A DNA stretch of 64,000 nucleotides from Oceanobacillus sp. J11TS1 (GTDB taxonomy: Bacteria; Bacillota; Bacilli; Bacillales; Amphibacillaceae), in assembly GCF_018333215.1 (NCBI RefSeq), contig NZ_BORO01000004.1, positions 1-64,000 of the forward strand. Reading direction: 5' to 3'. Positions 8,767 through 16,973 of the stretch are shown in pieces. How positions within the stretch are numbered: the first letter of the stretch is position 1; each line of letters starts with the position of its first letter. A model generated the notes under the pieces. The model did not search any database, was not told where the DNA came from, and saw only the letters and a list, made by a program, of their open reading frames with translations. A program made the translations under genes and the position numbers.

Positions 8767-9042
8767 TTAGATCCCCATTTTATAATCATATTGCTTTGCT
8801 TTATCTGGTTTTGCATTCTCATAGTTAGTTGAAATAAATGGCTTTTGAGATCGTTCCACTTTAGAAACAAAAGAAAACTGATTAAACTTCTTCTCCATAG
8901 CGTCCATATCATCACGATTAACATAAATGATCGCATATCGATGCTTTTTGGACACATGAATAAGATGACCATGTTTTTTTAACTGTCTCACATTCTTCAT
9001 ATGCTGAAACCAAACAACAATCCCCTGCCGCTCTACCATCAT
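8767..9042 (-). CDS. ylbG: DUF2129 family protein YlbG
   Basis: A 91-residue basic cytosolic protein of the DUF2129/UPF0298 family, typically located between ylbF and rsmD as here. Conserved features are the N-terminal RQGIVVWFQH and the central KKHRYAIIYVNRDD. Function is unknown. AAAGGAAGG precedes an ATG-ATG start. Confidence 0.9.
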   Translation of the reverse strand: MMVERQGIVVWFQHMKNVRQLKKHGHLIHVSKKHRYAIIYVNRDDMDAMEKKFNQFSFVSKVERSQKPFISTNYENAKPDKAKQYDYKMGI

Positions 9043-9122
9043 GCCATCCTTCCTTTCGTTTCTTGTTTAAATTATGTATAAGGAAGGCTGCTATAAGCAA
9101 ACCTCCCTTCTTTTTTATTGTA

Positions 9123-9328
9123 TAGGAAATTATAAAATTTGAATGCTGTGGATAACTTAGTTACATAAGCAGCCACGTCTAGCTCCAGCGCCCAGCGACT
9201 AGCGAGACTTCCCTCACCTCCGTACGATAAGTCAACATCGACTCCCTAAGGTCGTCGTGTTTCCTTTATCTCCTACGGCTCAGTCCAGTCCGTACGTCGC
9301 TACCCGGGCGCTCTGCGCTTTTGTTCTA
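9123..9328 (-). repeat. Repeat family 2, copy A, with a DnaA-box-like 9-mer
   Basis: A 206-bp element, read on the minus strand from AGAACAAAAGCGCAGAGCGC to TTATAATTTCCTA. Its first bases lie 2-3 nt beyond the ylbF stop codon, so it would form the ylbF 3' UTR. Long-range complementarity (AGCGCCC with GGGCGCT, and AGCGAC with GTCGCT) closes the element. Near the 3' end it has TTATCCACA (9147-9155, minus strand), the consensus DnaA box. The other copies are at 27826 and 58442. Confidence 0.85.
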
Positions 9329-9330
9329 TT

Positions 9331-9768
9331 TTACGAAGCGCAGCCACAAGCTCCGCCGCTTCCACAGCCGCATCCGCTGTCAGTTAATGCTGCACCATCT
9401 TTAGGTGCTTTAATTTGTTCACTGACACTTTCAGCTACATATTGACTAATCTGATCTAGAAGATTCTGGAGATTACGCTCAGCTACTTTAAAAGCAGCCA
9501 CTTTATCGTTCATATCCATATCTCTTTTTTTGGACCGAACCTGCTTCATAATATCATAGTAATCAGGATGGTACCTGCCAAAACGCTGCACATCTTCATA
9601 ATGTTCTTTTACATCTGCAAATGCACGAATAAGTCGCTGTGCTACTTCATCTTCTTCTAGCATTTTACGAGCTGCTTGATATTCTTCCATCACATCAGAC
9701 TGTAAAACCATTTTTGCAACGAGCTCCGATTCATCTAATATATCTACATATTCCATTGTAGCAATCAT
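9331..9768 (-). CDS. ylbF: RNase Y specificity factor YlbF (Y-complex subunit)
   Basis: A 145-residue helical protein of the YlbF/YmcA family. With YmcA and YaaT it forms the Y-complex that steers RNase Y processing and affects competence, biofilm formation and sporulation in B. subtilis. The C-terminus carries the cysteine cluster CGCGSGGACGC, consistent with the Fe-S clusters reported for the complex. An upstream in-frame ATG at 9864 is rejected: GGAGG lies 7 bases before the ATG at 9768, giving the usual length. A second ATG at 9756 is possible. Confidence 0.9.
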   Translation of the reverse strand: MIATMEYVDILDESELVAKMVLQSDVMEEYQAARKMLEEDEVAQRLIRAFADVKEHYEDVQRFGRYHPDYYDIMKQVRSKKRDMDMNDKVAAFKVAERNLQNLLDQISQYVAESVSEQIKAPKDGAALTDSGCGCGSGGACGCAS

Positions 9769-9955
9769 TGTCACACCTCCACGAACAAATGAACGAATGT
9801 AATAAAAAGAGACTATCTCTTTGTAAGGTTTATGCCATGAAGCCCTAAGATAGATGTATTTCATTTGATTTAGCTTGATTACATCTTAAAAAATCTTAGA
9901 TAGCTATCTTTATCATCATACCATTTAATCATTTGAAAGAAAATAGAGGAGGTTT

Positions 9956-10189
9956 TTAATCCTTCATCGCTTTAGCCATTTCAGCAAACATTCTCACCAT
10001 TTGCAATTGATTCGAAAAATTATTTACTTTTTGGGAAAACGTCTTCCCGTAAAATTTCTTTGCTTCTTTCTTTAATTCCGAAAGCCGCTTTGGATCACGC
10101 ATTAAATAACGATACCAAATTGGGTGATATCGGATAAACTCAGCAAGATCTGGGTTTTGTTTAAGATAAGTGATTACTTCATTATCCAT
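9956..10189 (-). CDS. ylbE: YlbE-like protein
   Basis: A 77-residue basic protein (RYHPIWYRYLMRDPKRL is the family core), matching YlbE in size and in position directly after ylbD with a 10-base gap. Function is unknown. It is probably co-transcribed with ylbD. Confidence 0.85.
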   Translation of the reverse strand: MDNEVITYLKQNPDLAEFIRYHPIWYRYLMRDPKRLSELKKEAKKFYGKTFSQKVNNFSNQLQMVRMFAEMAKAMKD

Positions 10190-10199
10190 TTTATCACCT

Positions 10200-10604
10200 C
10201 TAGTCTTTCCTAAATGAAAATGGGTCTCTTCGTGTTTGCTCGCCAGCAGGTTTTTTCATATCACCAATCATTTCTTGAACAACTGCGATAGCTTTACTTA
10301 ACTGTTCAACTTGTCCCTGCACCTTTTCAGGATCTAAATTTTGGGTATATTCCATAATTTGTCTTATAATATCGGAATGATCACTCTTCTTACTTTTTTT
10401 ATTATCTGGTTTCTTTTCTTTATGATTAGAAGTTTCACTATCCGCTTTAAATTCTTCCCAAAATGGGTCATCTTCATCTAGAATAGCCCACTTCTCATAA
10501 TATTCTTGCCATCCCCTGCCGCTTTTTCGTATTTCCTTTAGTAATTTAGGATGGCGATTCACAAAACTTTTAAATGCTGCAACACTTGGATGTAATTGGT
10601 TCAT
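10200..10604 (-). CDS. ylbD: Spore coat protein YlbD
   Basis: A 134-residue protein of the YlbD coat family. The N-terminal helical part is LHPSVAAFKSFVNRHPKLL. A charged low-complexity linker (KEKKPDNKKSKKS) follows, then a C-terminal stretch ending in QTRRDPFSF. In B. subtilis the protein is a sigma-E dependent coat component. It forms a pair with ylbE. Confidence 0.88.
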   Translation of the reverse strand: MNQLHPSVAAFKSFVNRHPKLLKEIRKSGRGWQEYYEKWAILDEDDPFWEEFKADSETSNHKEKKPDNKKSKKSDHSDIIRQIMEYTQNLDPEKVQGQVEQLSKAIAVVQEMIGDMKKPAGEQTRRDPFSFRKD

Positions 10605-10805
10605 TCTCTCACCGTCCTTTTTAAAACTTCCTACAATAACCTATGTAAATCGCTTGAAAAAGTGCTTATGACACCTTTTAAAAGTTTTATAAAAGAGAGG
10701 AGAATAGTAACCTCCTAAAGCTTCCAGAAGCATGCATTTGATGCGTTACTGTTCCTGCTAATAGGAAATCCGGCACTTAGAGGCTCCTTTTACTCGGTCG
10801 CTATG

Positions 10806-11873
10806 TTAAAATGGTTTCCCCAAAAAATTTTGCGTGTAATAAAAGCGATATACACCGACTCCTAAATAACTATATTCGTCACTCAATAAAGCATCTCGAT
10901 GACTTTCACTGTTTAACCATCCTTCCATTGCAGCAGGAGCGTCCGGATACTGTGCTGCAATATTTTCTCCAGCAGCAACATAAGCAACTTGCCTCTCCTC
11001 TAACCGCTCTCTTAAACCATCTCCATCTAGACTAACATGAGAAAAATAATCATTCTCATACATGTCTCTACTGTGATCGTATGCAACCAAGCTTGCTTGA
11101 TCATCCCATTCTAAACGAGACCGATTATGGCGATGACGCATAATATTAGAAATATCAAAAATCTGTTGTTCCATCCCCTGCTGAATATCCGCCCACTCTT
11201 CTTCTGTAAATTCTGGTTGTTCAGGCAGTTTACCAATATACTCAATCTCATATGGTCTCTGCAGTAAAAGTGCATCTCCAGTAGAAATTCGAACAGAAGA
11301 TAGAGTTTCTGTAATCGTATCAAAATAAAGTTGAATAAATAGAGAATCACTCATTTTAACTAAAGGTCTCATCTGAAGATCTTCCGCTGTTAACCGAAAT
11401 GTATAGGTAGAGTCTCCCTCCTTATAAGTAGTCTCACTTAAAATTGGAAACGTGTCTGCTACATCAACATAACTTGCACCAGACTCTATTGGTGAAATCT
11501 CTAAATTGTCTCCAATAGCATAAATGGAAATGATTTCATCTTTTAAAATTGCAAACTGAATATACTGGCTTTCTGAATTATTATAAACATACCATTCATA
11601 ATTATATGCACTAACATCAATTCTATTTGGTTCCCCAAGCTCGTCAATAAGCTCTGTTGACGTCTTTCCTATCCATTGATATATATCCCCCTCTAAATCC
11701 ATCTGAGGAAGTACGGCTCCTGTACCCTTAGGCTCTAATGTACGATTATCTTCTTTAAAGTGTGTAGCTACTTCCCTTACAACCTCTTTTGGTGATGAAT
11801 TCATCTGATTCATAACAATAAATATGAGGAGTGCAATAATCATGAATATCACAATATTACGAATCCTCTTCAT
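10806..11873 (-). CDS. ylbC: CAP/SCP-domain protein YlbC
   Basis: A 355-residue exported or membrane-anchored protein. It has an N-terminal hydrophobic helix (about residues 7-22), a CAP-associated N-domain (about 60-200) and a C-terminal CAP domain. The CAP part shows HNRSRLEWDDQASLVAYDHS, YFSHVSLDG, AGENIAAQ and GWLNSESHRDALLSD, the usual His/Glu-bearing signatures. The cellular role is unknown. It is divergent from the YugN-like gene at 12058. Confidence 0.9.
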   Translation of the reverse strand: MKRIRNIVIFMIIALLIFIVMNQMNSSPKEVVREVATHFKEDNRTLEPKGTGAVLPQMDLEGDIYQWIGKTSTELIDELGEPNRIDVSAYNYEWYVYNNSESQYIQFAILKDEIISIYAIGDNLEISPIESGASYVDVADTFPILSETTYKEGDSTYTFRLTAEDLQMRPLVKMSDSLFIQLYFDTITETLSSVRISTGDALLLQRPYEIEYIGKLPEQPEFTEEEWADIQQGMEQQIFDISNIMRHRHNRSRLEWDDQASLVAYDHSRDMYENDYFSHVSLDGDGLRERLEERQVAYVAAGENIAAQYPDAPAAMEGWLNSESHRDALLSDEYSYLGVGVYRFYYTQNFLGKPF

Positions 11874-12057
11874 GATGTAAACCCCCGTTCAGCAGACAAG
11901 TACCTAATTGATATTCTACCTATCTACTTTATACCCTGTATTCCCTATAGTATACTCTTTCTTTCCTAACGTCTATGGTTTCTATTGCATCTATTACGGT
12001 TTCGTATTATGCTTAAATTAATTATAATTATAATAATTTTGATGAGGTGAAAGTATT

Positions 12058-12423
12058 ATGAGAATTGAAAACACAGGGATAGAAGACAGTATTATTGATG
12101 TACAGGTATTGGATCATGTTACAGCTAAACTGGCATTTATCCGCGCAGGGCAGTGGGATTATGAGCGTGTTACCTATGATTATAAAATTGGATCCAATGA
12201 AAAAAATATTACATACTATATTCGTGTACAAGGATATGCGATTGACGGGGATGTTGATAAACGCAATGCAGTTATTAAATTAATGACTCCATTAATCGGC
12301 AAACATTATTATCCTCATGGCGTAGAATATGGTGAAGAAGAACAATTTCCTGAAAGCGTTGTAGAAAGAGCAAACACATTACTCGCAAAGCTCAGTGAAG
12401 AACTCCAATATTACAAAAAATAA
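12058..12423 (+). CDS. YugN-like family protein (YlbA-like)
   Basis: A 121-residue protein of the YugN-like family, recognisable from WDYERVTYDYKI, YYIRVQGYAIDGDV and LMTPLIGKHYYPHGVEY. B. subtilis has YugN and YlbA in this family. The position at the end of the ylb block next to ylbC argues for ylbA. Function is unknown. GAGGTG lies 9 bases before the ATG. Confidence 0.75.
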   Translation: MRIENTGIEDSIIDVQVLDHVTAKLAFIRAGQWDYERVTYDYKIGSNEKNITYYIRVQGYAIDGDVDKRNAVIKLMTPLIGKHYYPHGVEYGEEEQFPESVVERANTLLAKLSEELQYYKK

Positions 12424-12430
12424 TTTAAAA

Positions 12431-12465
12431 AAAAAAAAAAGAGAGTCCATTGACTCTCTTTTTTA
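12431..12465. terminator. Bidirectional terminator after the YugN-like gene and the DUF420 gene
   Basis: Stem AAAAAAGAGAGTC / GACTCTCTTTTTT with a 4-nt loop, overlapping the last codons of the convergent DUF420 gene. Confidence 0.85.
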
Positions 12466-12918
12466 TAATCCTAAAATAGCTTTTATCATACTGGTTGTTT
12501 CACCCGGATCGTATAATACATACAGAAAAATATATACAAGAACTCCTGTAACTGCGCTAAAAAACCAAATGATACTTGTTACAGGACCAATTTTTCGGTG
12601 TATCTTAATTTTTCTTTTAAATGCTAATACAAGCGTTACGATTCCAAACACCGCTCCAACAGTTGCTAAAACAATGTGGAAAATCAAGAAAATGGTATAA
12701 TAAGTTTTTACATCCTCAGGTCCGCCAAAGCTTGTATTACCGATAAATACGGTGCGTGACACATAAATAATAAAGAAAAGAAGTGCACTAATAGCCCCAG
12801 CTATCATCGTGGCCTTATGCTGCTTTCTCTTTCCTTTGGCTATTAAAATCCAGCCTATTGCAACGAGTATAGCACTCAATGCGATAAAAAATGTACTAAT
12901 AGTTGGTAGTAAATTCAT
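12463..12918 (-). CDS. DUF420 membrane protein, CtaM-like cytochrome oxidase factor
   Basis: A 151-residue protein with four membrane helices and the DUF420 signatures HKATMIAGAISALLFFIIYV and HIVLATVG with conserved histidines. In Staphylococcus aureus the DUF420 protein CtaM is needed for a functional aa3-type oxidase. Here it lies 21 bases after ctaG at the end of the cta cluster, which fits an assembly role. That role in this organism is inference. B. subtilis homologue: YozB. Confidence 0.85.
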   Translation of the reverse strand: MNLLPTISTFFIALSAILVAIGWILIAKGKRKQHKATMIAGAISALLFFIIYVSRTVFIGNTSFGGPEDVKTYYTIFLIFHIVLATVGAVFGIVTLVLAFKRKIKIHRKIGPVTSIIWFFSAVTGVLVYIFLYVLYDPGETTSMIKAILGL

Positions 12919-12939
12919 TTTCGATCCTCCAATATCTCT

Positions 12940-13845
12940 TTAATGCGTTTCTGCTGTTGTCGGTGGCAGCGGATCAACTTTATTACTTTCCCCTCTAAAC
13001 CAAGTAAAGATTATTGTCCCTAAAATAATTCCGTAAGTAATCTCTTGCATTATCTTCATAACAATACCACCCAATTGTTGATCTTCTAAAATACTAATCG
13101 GTGTAAACATTTCTGGACCCGTTAAACCAGGTGTAAGTCCTTGTAAAACATCTGTTGGTACACAGAGACTCAATGCCTGAATCCATGCGCCTCCCTGTGT
13201 ATACGTTGTATATAGCGCTTCAGGTGCAAAGATAATCAATACACAAGCAGGTGTGATTAACACACTGTTAACAAAGATATAACCTATTTTTAATAAAGGC
13301 TGCAGACGATCAAATTCCTTCAGAGGCGATATTAATGGAAACCACATGAAGAAGGCTGCAATGAATAATAATCCATGAACAAAGAAATGGAGGACGGACG
13401 ATGATTTTGCAAACTCAAAAAAACTTGGTATATGATAGATGGAAAATAACCCATTAAATAATAATAAAGATACTAGCGGCCTCGTTCCTATTCTTACAAT
13501 AGGTTTAATGATAGGTTGTTCAATCACTTTTCTCCATATCCATTCTGGAATTCCTTTTATCATAAGTATCGGAACAACAAGTAAGAAAATGGCCATCTGT
13601 ATCATGTGTGCAGTCAGTGTTATATGTGAAAGTAAATCAATTGGTGAACCTTTAACTAAGTATAAACACAAAAGCGCAGTGTAAAATGATACCTGCTGTT
13701 TCACAGATGCTTTATCATCATCGCCAATCTTCTGCCGATAGGAACCAGTAATTAGAAAATAAGCCGCAGCAATAAGAACTATAAATATCATAAAGTATGG
13801 ACTCCACAGAGCTCGAAACCCAAATATTTGTATATCTAACCACAT
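12940..13845 (-). CDS. ctaG: Cytochrome c oxidase assembly factor CtaG (caa3 type)
   Basis: A 301-residue polytopic membrane protein of the caa3_CtaG family, with about seven helices and conserved histidines in the HIPSFFEFA and VHGLLFIAAFFMW segments. It is required for active caa3 oxidase in B. subtilis, probably for copper delivery. It is unrelated in sequence to the CtaG/Cox11 of proteobacteria. It is separated from ctaF by 289 bases and a terminator, so it may have its own promoter. Confidence 0.93.
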   Translation of the reverse strand: MWLDIQIFGFRALWSPYFMIFIVLIAAAYFLITGSYRQKIGDDDKASVKQQVSFYTALLCLYLVKGSPIDLLSHITLTAHMIQMAIFLLVVPILMIKGIPEWIWRKVIEQPIIKPIVRIGTRPLVSLLLFNGLFSIYHIPSFFEFAKSSSVLHFFVHGLLFIAAFFMWFPLISPLKEFDRLQPLLKIGYIFVNSVLITPACVLIIFAPEALYTTYTQGGAWIQALSLCVPTDVLQGLTPGLTGPEMFTPISILEDQQLGGIVMKIMQEITYGIILGTIIFTWFRGESNKVDPLPPTTAETH

Positions 13846-13975
13846 ACCTAATCATCTCCACTCAAGTCTACTTTATCTATTATACCGTAAAACAAACAAG
13901 AATTCTCTACTGGGATTGTGACGAATTTAAAACATCTTAAATCAAAAGTTACCTCAGAAAAATTCCTATTTTTAT

Positions 13976-14022
13976 GGCTCTTCACCAAAGTCTAGGGTTG
14001 GCAAATTAAATTTGGTGTTGAC
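13976..14022 (+). repeat. Degenerate repeat, ISL3-end-like (copy 1)
   Basis: GGCTCTTCACCAAAGTC ... TTGGTGTTGAC resembles a degraded copy at 19266 (GGCTTTTCACTAAAATC ... AGTGTTGAC). The GGCTCTT start recalls ISL3-family insertion sequence ends. Only tens of bases are left and no transposase is present. Confidence 0.3.
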
Positions 14023-14037
14023 TTTTTATTTATTAAA

Positions 14038-14072
14038 AAAGCTATGATGATTTATCTAATCATCATAGCTTA
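14038..14072 (-). terminator. Terminator after ctaF
   Basis: A perfect 14-bp stem, AAGCTATGATGATT / AATCATCATAGCTT, with a 5-nt loop. Minus-strand reading continues into a T-rich run. It separates ctaBCDEF from ctaG. Confidence 0.8.
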
Positions 14073-14134
14073 ATTTTATCGAGTGGCAGTAGCCTTTAAA
14101 GATTTATATTTAACTTAAATCGTTTATAAGTAAC

Positions 14135-14455
14135 TTACCACCATGTAATAGCTGTAAAAGTAAGTGCCACTAAGAAAGTTACGAAGACTCCTCCATAAAT
14201 AATCTGGGAAGGTACTTCATGACCCTTATCCTTCAAATGCATAAAGTAAAAGAACTGAAATCCTACTTGAACAAAAGCTAGAATTAAAAGCAAAGGAATC
14301 ACATAAGTTGACGGAACTTCTAAAATGACAAGAGCAAATGCAACTATGGTAAAGAAAATCATTAAAGCAAAGCTAACTACCATTTTTTGCATTTCTTGTT
14401 TATTCTTTTGCTTTTGGTACGAATTAATTTTTCTTGTGCTCATTTTATCCGGCAT
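14135..14455 (-). CDS. ctaF: Cytochrome caa3 oxidase subunit IV
   Basis: A 106-residue protein with three membrane helices and the prokaryotic COX4 pattern (VQVGFQFFYFMHLKDKG). It is the small subunit of the proton-pumping oxidase and lies 3 bases after ctaE in the operon. Confidence 0.93.
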   Translation of the reverse strand: MPDKMSTRKINSYQKQKNKQEMQKMVVSFALMIFFTIVAFALVILEVPSTYVIPLLLILAFVQVGFQFFYFMHLKDKGHEVPSQIIYGGVFVTFLVALTFTAITWW

Positions 14456-14458
14456 AAA

Positions 14459-15082
14459 TTAACTCACCATCCCCATCAGATAAACAACTGTAAAGATGAA
14501 TACCCACACCACATCGATAAAGTGCCAATATAATGCAAATGTATTATATTTTGGCGCATTATAAAGGTTTAATCCTCGTTTTGAGTTACGAACCATTAAT
14601 GCAATAATCCAGGATAAACCGAATACAACGTGTCCTCCATGGAAGCCAACTAATGTGTAGAAAGCTGATCCAAAAGCAGAGGAACGGAATGTAAATCCAA
14701 ACTCATGGATATAATGTGCAAATTCGTAAATCTCGCAAGCAAGGAACCCGATACCTAGTAATGCTGTAATTCCCATCCATAGCTGCATCTTCTTAAAGTC
14801 ATTATTCTTCATGTGATAAATTGCATACACACTTGTTAAAGAGCTTGTTAAAAGCAAAATTGTCATTAAGAATACCAGACCCATGCCATATAATTCCTGC
14901 GTTGTCGGACCGCCCGCAGCAGAATCTTTTAAGGCAAGGTACGTACCGAAAAGGCAGGCAAAAAGAACCGTCTCGCCACCAAGGAATATCCATAAGCCCA
15001 TAAATTTATACTTACCTTCTGTTGTTGCTTTGGAAGGATCTTTTGGCATATTCTTTGGATCAATGGAATGATCATGACTCAT
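14459..15082 (-). CDS. ctaE: Cytochrome caa3 oxidase subunit III
   Basis: A 207-residue COX3-family protein with five membrane helices and the conserved GFHGGHVVFGL and HFIDVVW segments. The start at 15082 (MSHDHSID) is preferred over the GTG at 15091. It follows the ctaD stop codon by one base, with the GGGTGG-type ribosome binding site inside the end of ctaD, so translation is probably coupled. Confidence 0.93.
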   Translation of the reverse strand: MSHDHSIDPKNMPKDPSKATTEGKYKFMGLWIFLGGETVLFACLFGTYLALKDSAAGGPTTQELYGMGLVFLMTILLLTSSLTSVYAIYHMKNNDFKKMQLWMGITALLGIGFLACEIYEFAHYIHEFGFTFRSSAFGSAFYTLVGFHGGHVVFGLSWIIALMVRNSKRGLNLYNAPKYNTFALYWHFIDVVWVFIFTVVYLMGMVS

Positions 15083-15083
15083 A

Positions 15084-16937
15084 TTAATCACCCACCCTTT
15101 CTAGTTCTTCTTTAGAGATATGATGTCCGTGATCATCTTTCAATGAACGGATCAGCATACAAATTAATGCAATTGCCATTCCTGCAAATACAGCAATTAA
15201 CCAGTATTTATTTCCTGTTTGATAAATAAATCCATAGGAAGCAATCGTGAACCCAATCGTCATAATGAAAGGAAGAATAGACCCGTTTGGCATATGAATT
15301 TCATCTACCGGTTCTGCCGGAGTCATTTTTTCATTACCTTCCATCTTTTCAATCCATAATGGATCTAACCCGCGAACTAATGGCAACTGTTTAAAGTTAT
15401 AATGGACAGGCGGGGATGAAATTGTCCATTCAAGTGTACGCCCGCTTCCCCAAGCATCGCCAGGGGCTTTTTTTCCTTTGATGGTTGTGTAGATTATATT
15501 AATCAAAAATACAATAACACCAAATGACATAAAGAAAGCACCAATGGAACTAATTAAGTTACCTGTATCCAATCCTTGGTTTTCCAAGAATACCCAGTAA
15601 CGGCGCGGCATACCCATTAAACCTAAGAAATGTTGAATAAAGAACGTTAAATGGAATCCAATAAAGAAAGTCCAGAAAGATATTTGACCTAATACTTCGT
15701 TCAAGTACCTTCCAAACATTTTTGGCCACCAGTAATGAAGTCCAGCTAATATACCAAACACTGTTCCACCAACTATAACATAGTGAAAGTGTCCAATAAC
15801 AAAATAAGTGTCATGATATTGATAGTCAGCAACAGCTGAAGCAAGCATAACACCAGTCATTCCTCCAATAGTAAATGACGGAATGAAAGCTAATGACCAT
15901 AACATTGCTGAATTGATTTTGATACTACCTCCCCAAAGGGTAAACAGCCAGTTAAATATTTTAATTCCCGTAGGAACAGCAATTGCCATCGTTGCTACTG
16001 CAAAGATAGAGTTTGCAACTGGTCCCAGGCCGACTGTAAACATATGGTGGGCCCACACCATAAATCCTAAAAATGCAATTAAAAATGTCGCAAATACCAT
16101 TGCTGTATATCCAAACAAACGTTTCTTAGCAAATGTCGGGAAAACCTCACTAAATACACCAAAAACCGGTAAAATCAAAATATATACTTCCGGATGTCCA
16201 AAGATCCAGAATAAATGCTGCCAAATAACAGCATTCCCACCTAATGCAGCATCAAAAAATGCAGAACCAAACATGCGGTCAAACATCATTAAAAATAATC
16301 CAACCGTCAATGCAGGGAAAGCAAATAGTATTAAGATACTAGCTACAAAAGTGGTCCATGTAAACAATGGCATTCTCATATAAGTCATACCCGGTGCACG
16401 CATTAATACAATTGTAACAATAAAGTTGATTCCACCCATTAATGTTCCTGCTCCGGATAATTGCAGCCCCATAACGTAGAAGTCAATACCATGACCCGGT
16501 GATTGTATTGACAAAGGAGCATAGTTGGTCCAACCGGCATCGGGTGCACCGGTAAACCAGCTAAGGTTTAATAACAATCCCCCAAATAAAAATAACCAGA
16601 ATCCTAAAGAGTTTAGAAACGGAAACGCAACGTCCCGCGCTCCAATTTGCAGCGGCATAATAAAGTTCATCAACCCTAATAATATTGGCATTGCTGCAAG
16701 AAAAATCATCGTTGTTCCGTGCATGGTAATCATTTCGTTATAAAGCCCTGCACTAATAAAATTATTCTCTGGTGAAATAAGTTGAATACGAATAATCACA
16801 GCTTCAAGACCGCCTAACAGGAAAAAGAATCCTCCGCCTGCAAGGTATAGAATACCGATCTTTTTATGATCGACAGTCGTCAGCCAATCCCATAAGGTAG
16901 CCCCGAAACCGCTTTTTTGAGCACTAGTCATACTCAA
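15084..16937 (-). CDS. ctaD: Cytochrome caa3 oxidase subunit I
   Basis: A 617-residue, 12- to 14-helix heme-copper oxidase subunit I that holds heme a and the heme a3-CuB centre where O2 is reduced. The signature WIFGHPEVYILILPVFG (CuB His and cross-linked Tyr region) and the HDTYFVIGHFHYV heme-ligand block are intact. The TTG at 16937 lies 8 bases after GGAGG, better spaced than the ATG six bases further on. It is the third gene of ctaBCDEF. Confidence 0.95.
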   Translation of the reverse strand: MSMTSAQKSGFGATLWDWLTTVDHKKIGILYLAGGGFFFLLGGLEAVIIRIQLISPENNFISAGLYNEMITMHGTTMIFLAAMPILLGLMNFIMPLQIGARDVAFPFLNSLGFWLFLFGGLLLNLSWFTGAPDAGWTNYAPLSIQSPGHGIDFYVMGLQLSGAGTLMGGINFIVTIVLMRAPGMTYMRMPLFTWTTFVASILILFAFPALTVGLFLMMFDRMFGSAFFDAALGGNAVIWQHLFWIFGHPEVYILILPVFGVFSEVFPTFAKKRLFGYTAMVFATFLIAFLGFMVWAHHMFTVGLGPVANSIFAVATMAIAVPTGIKIFNWLFTLWGGSIKINSAMLWSLAFIPSFTIGGMTGVMLASAVADYQYHDTYFVIGHFHYVIVGGTVFGILAGLHYWWPKMFGRYLNEVLGQISFWTFFIGFHLTFFIQHFLGLMGMPRRYWVFLENQGLDTGNLISSIGAFFMSFGVIVFLINIIYTTIKGKKAPGDAWGSGRTLEWTISSPPVHYNFKQLPLVRGLDPLWIEKMEGNEKMTPAEPVDEIHMPNGSILPFIMTIGFTIASYGFIYQTGNKYWLIAVFAGMAIALICMLIRSLKDDHGHHISKEELERVGD

Positions 16938-16973
16938 ATTTTAAACCTCCCTTGTGTAACTGCCATTCATTTT

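Noticed and set aside
9257-9445. Plus-strand frame rich in Pro and Ala
   Set aside because: It runs through repeat copy A and antisense to ylbF, with no start signal.
15883-16383. 166-codon open frame on the plus strand
   Set aside because: It is exactly antisense to ctaD, has no ribosome binding site and a composition typical of the complement of a hydrophobic gene.
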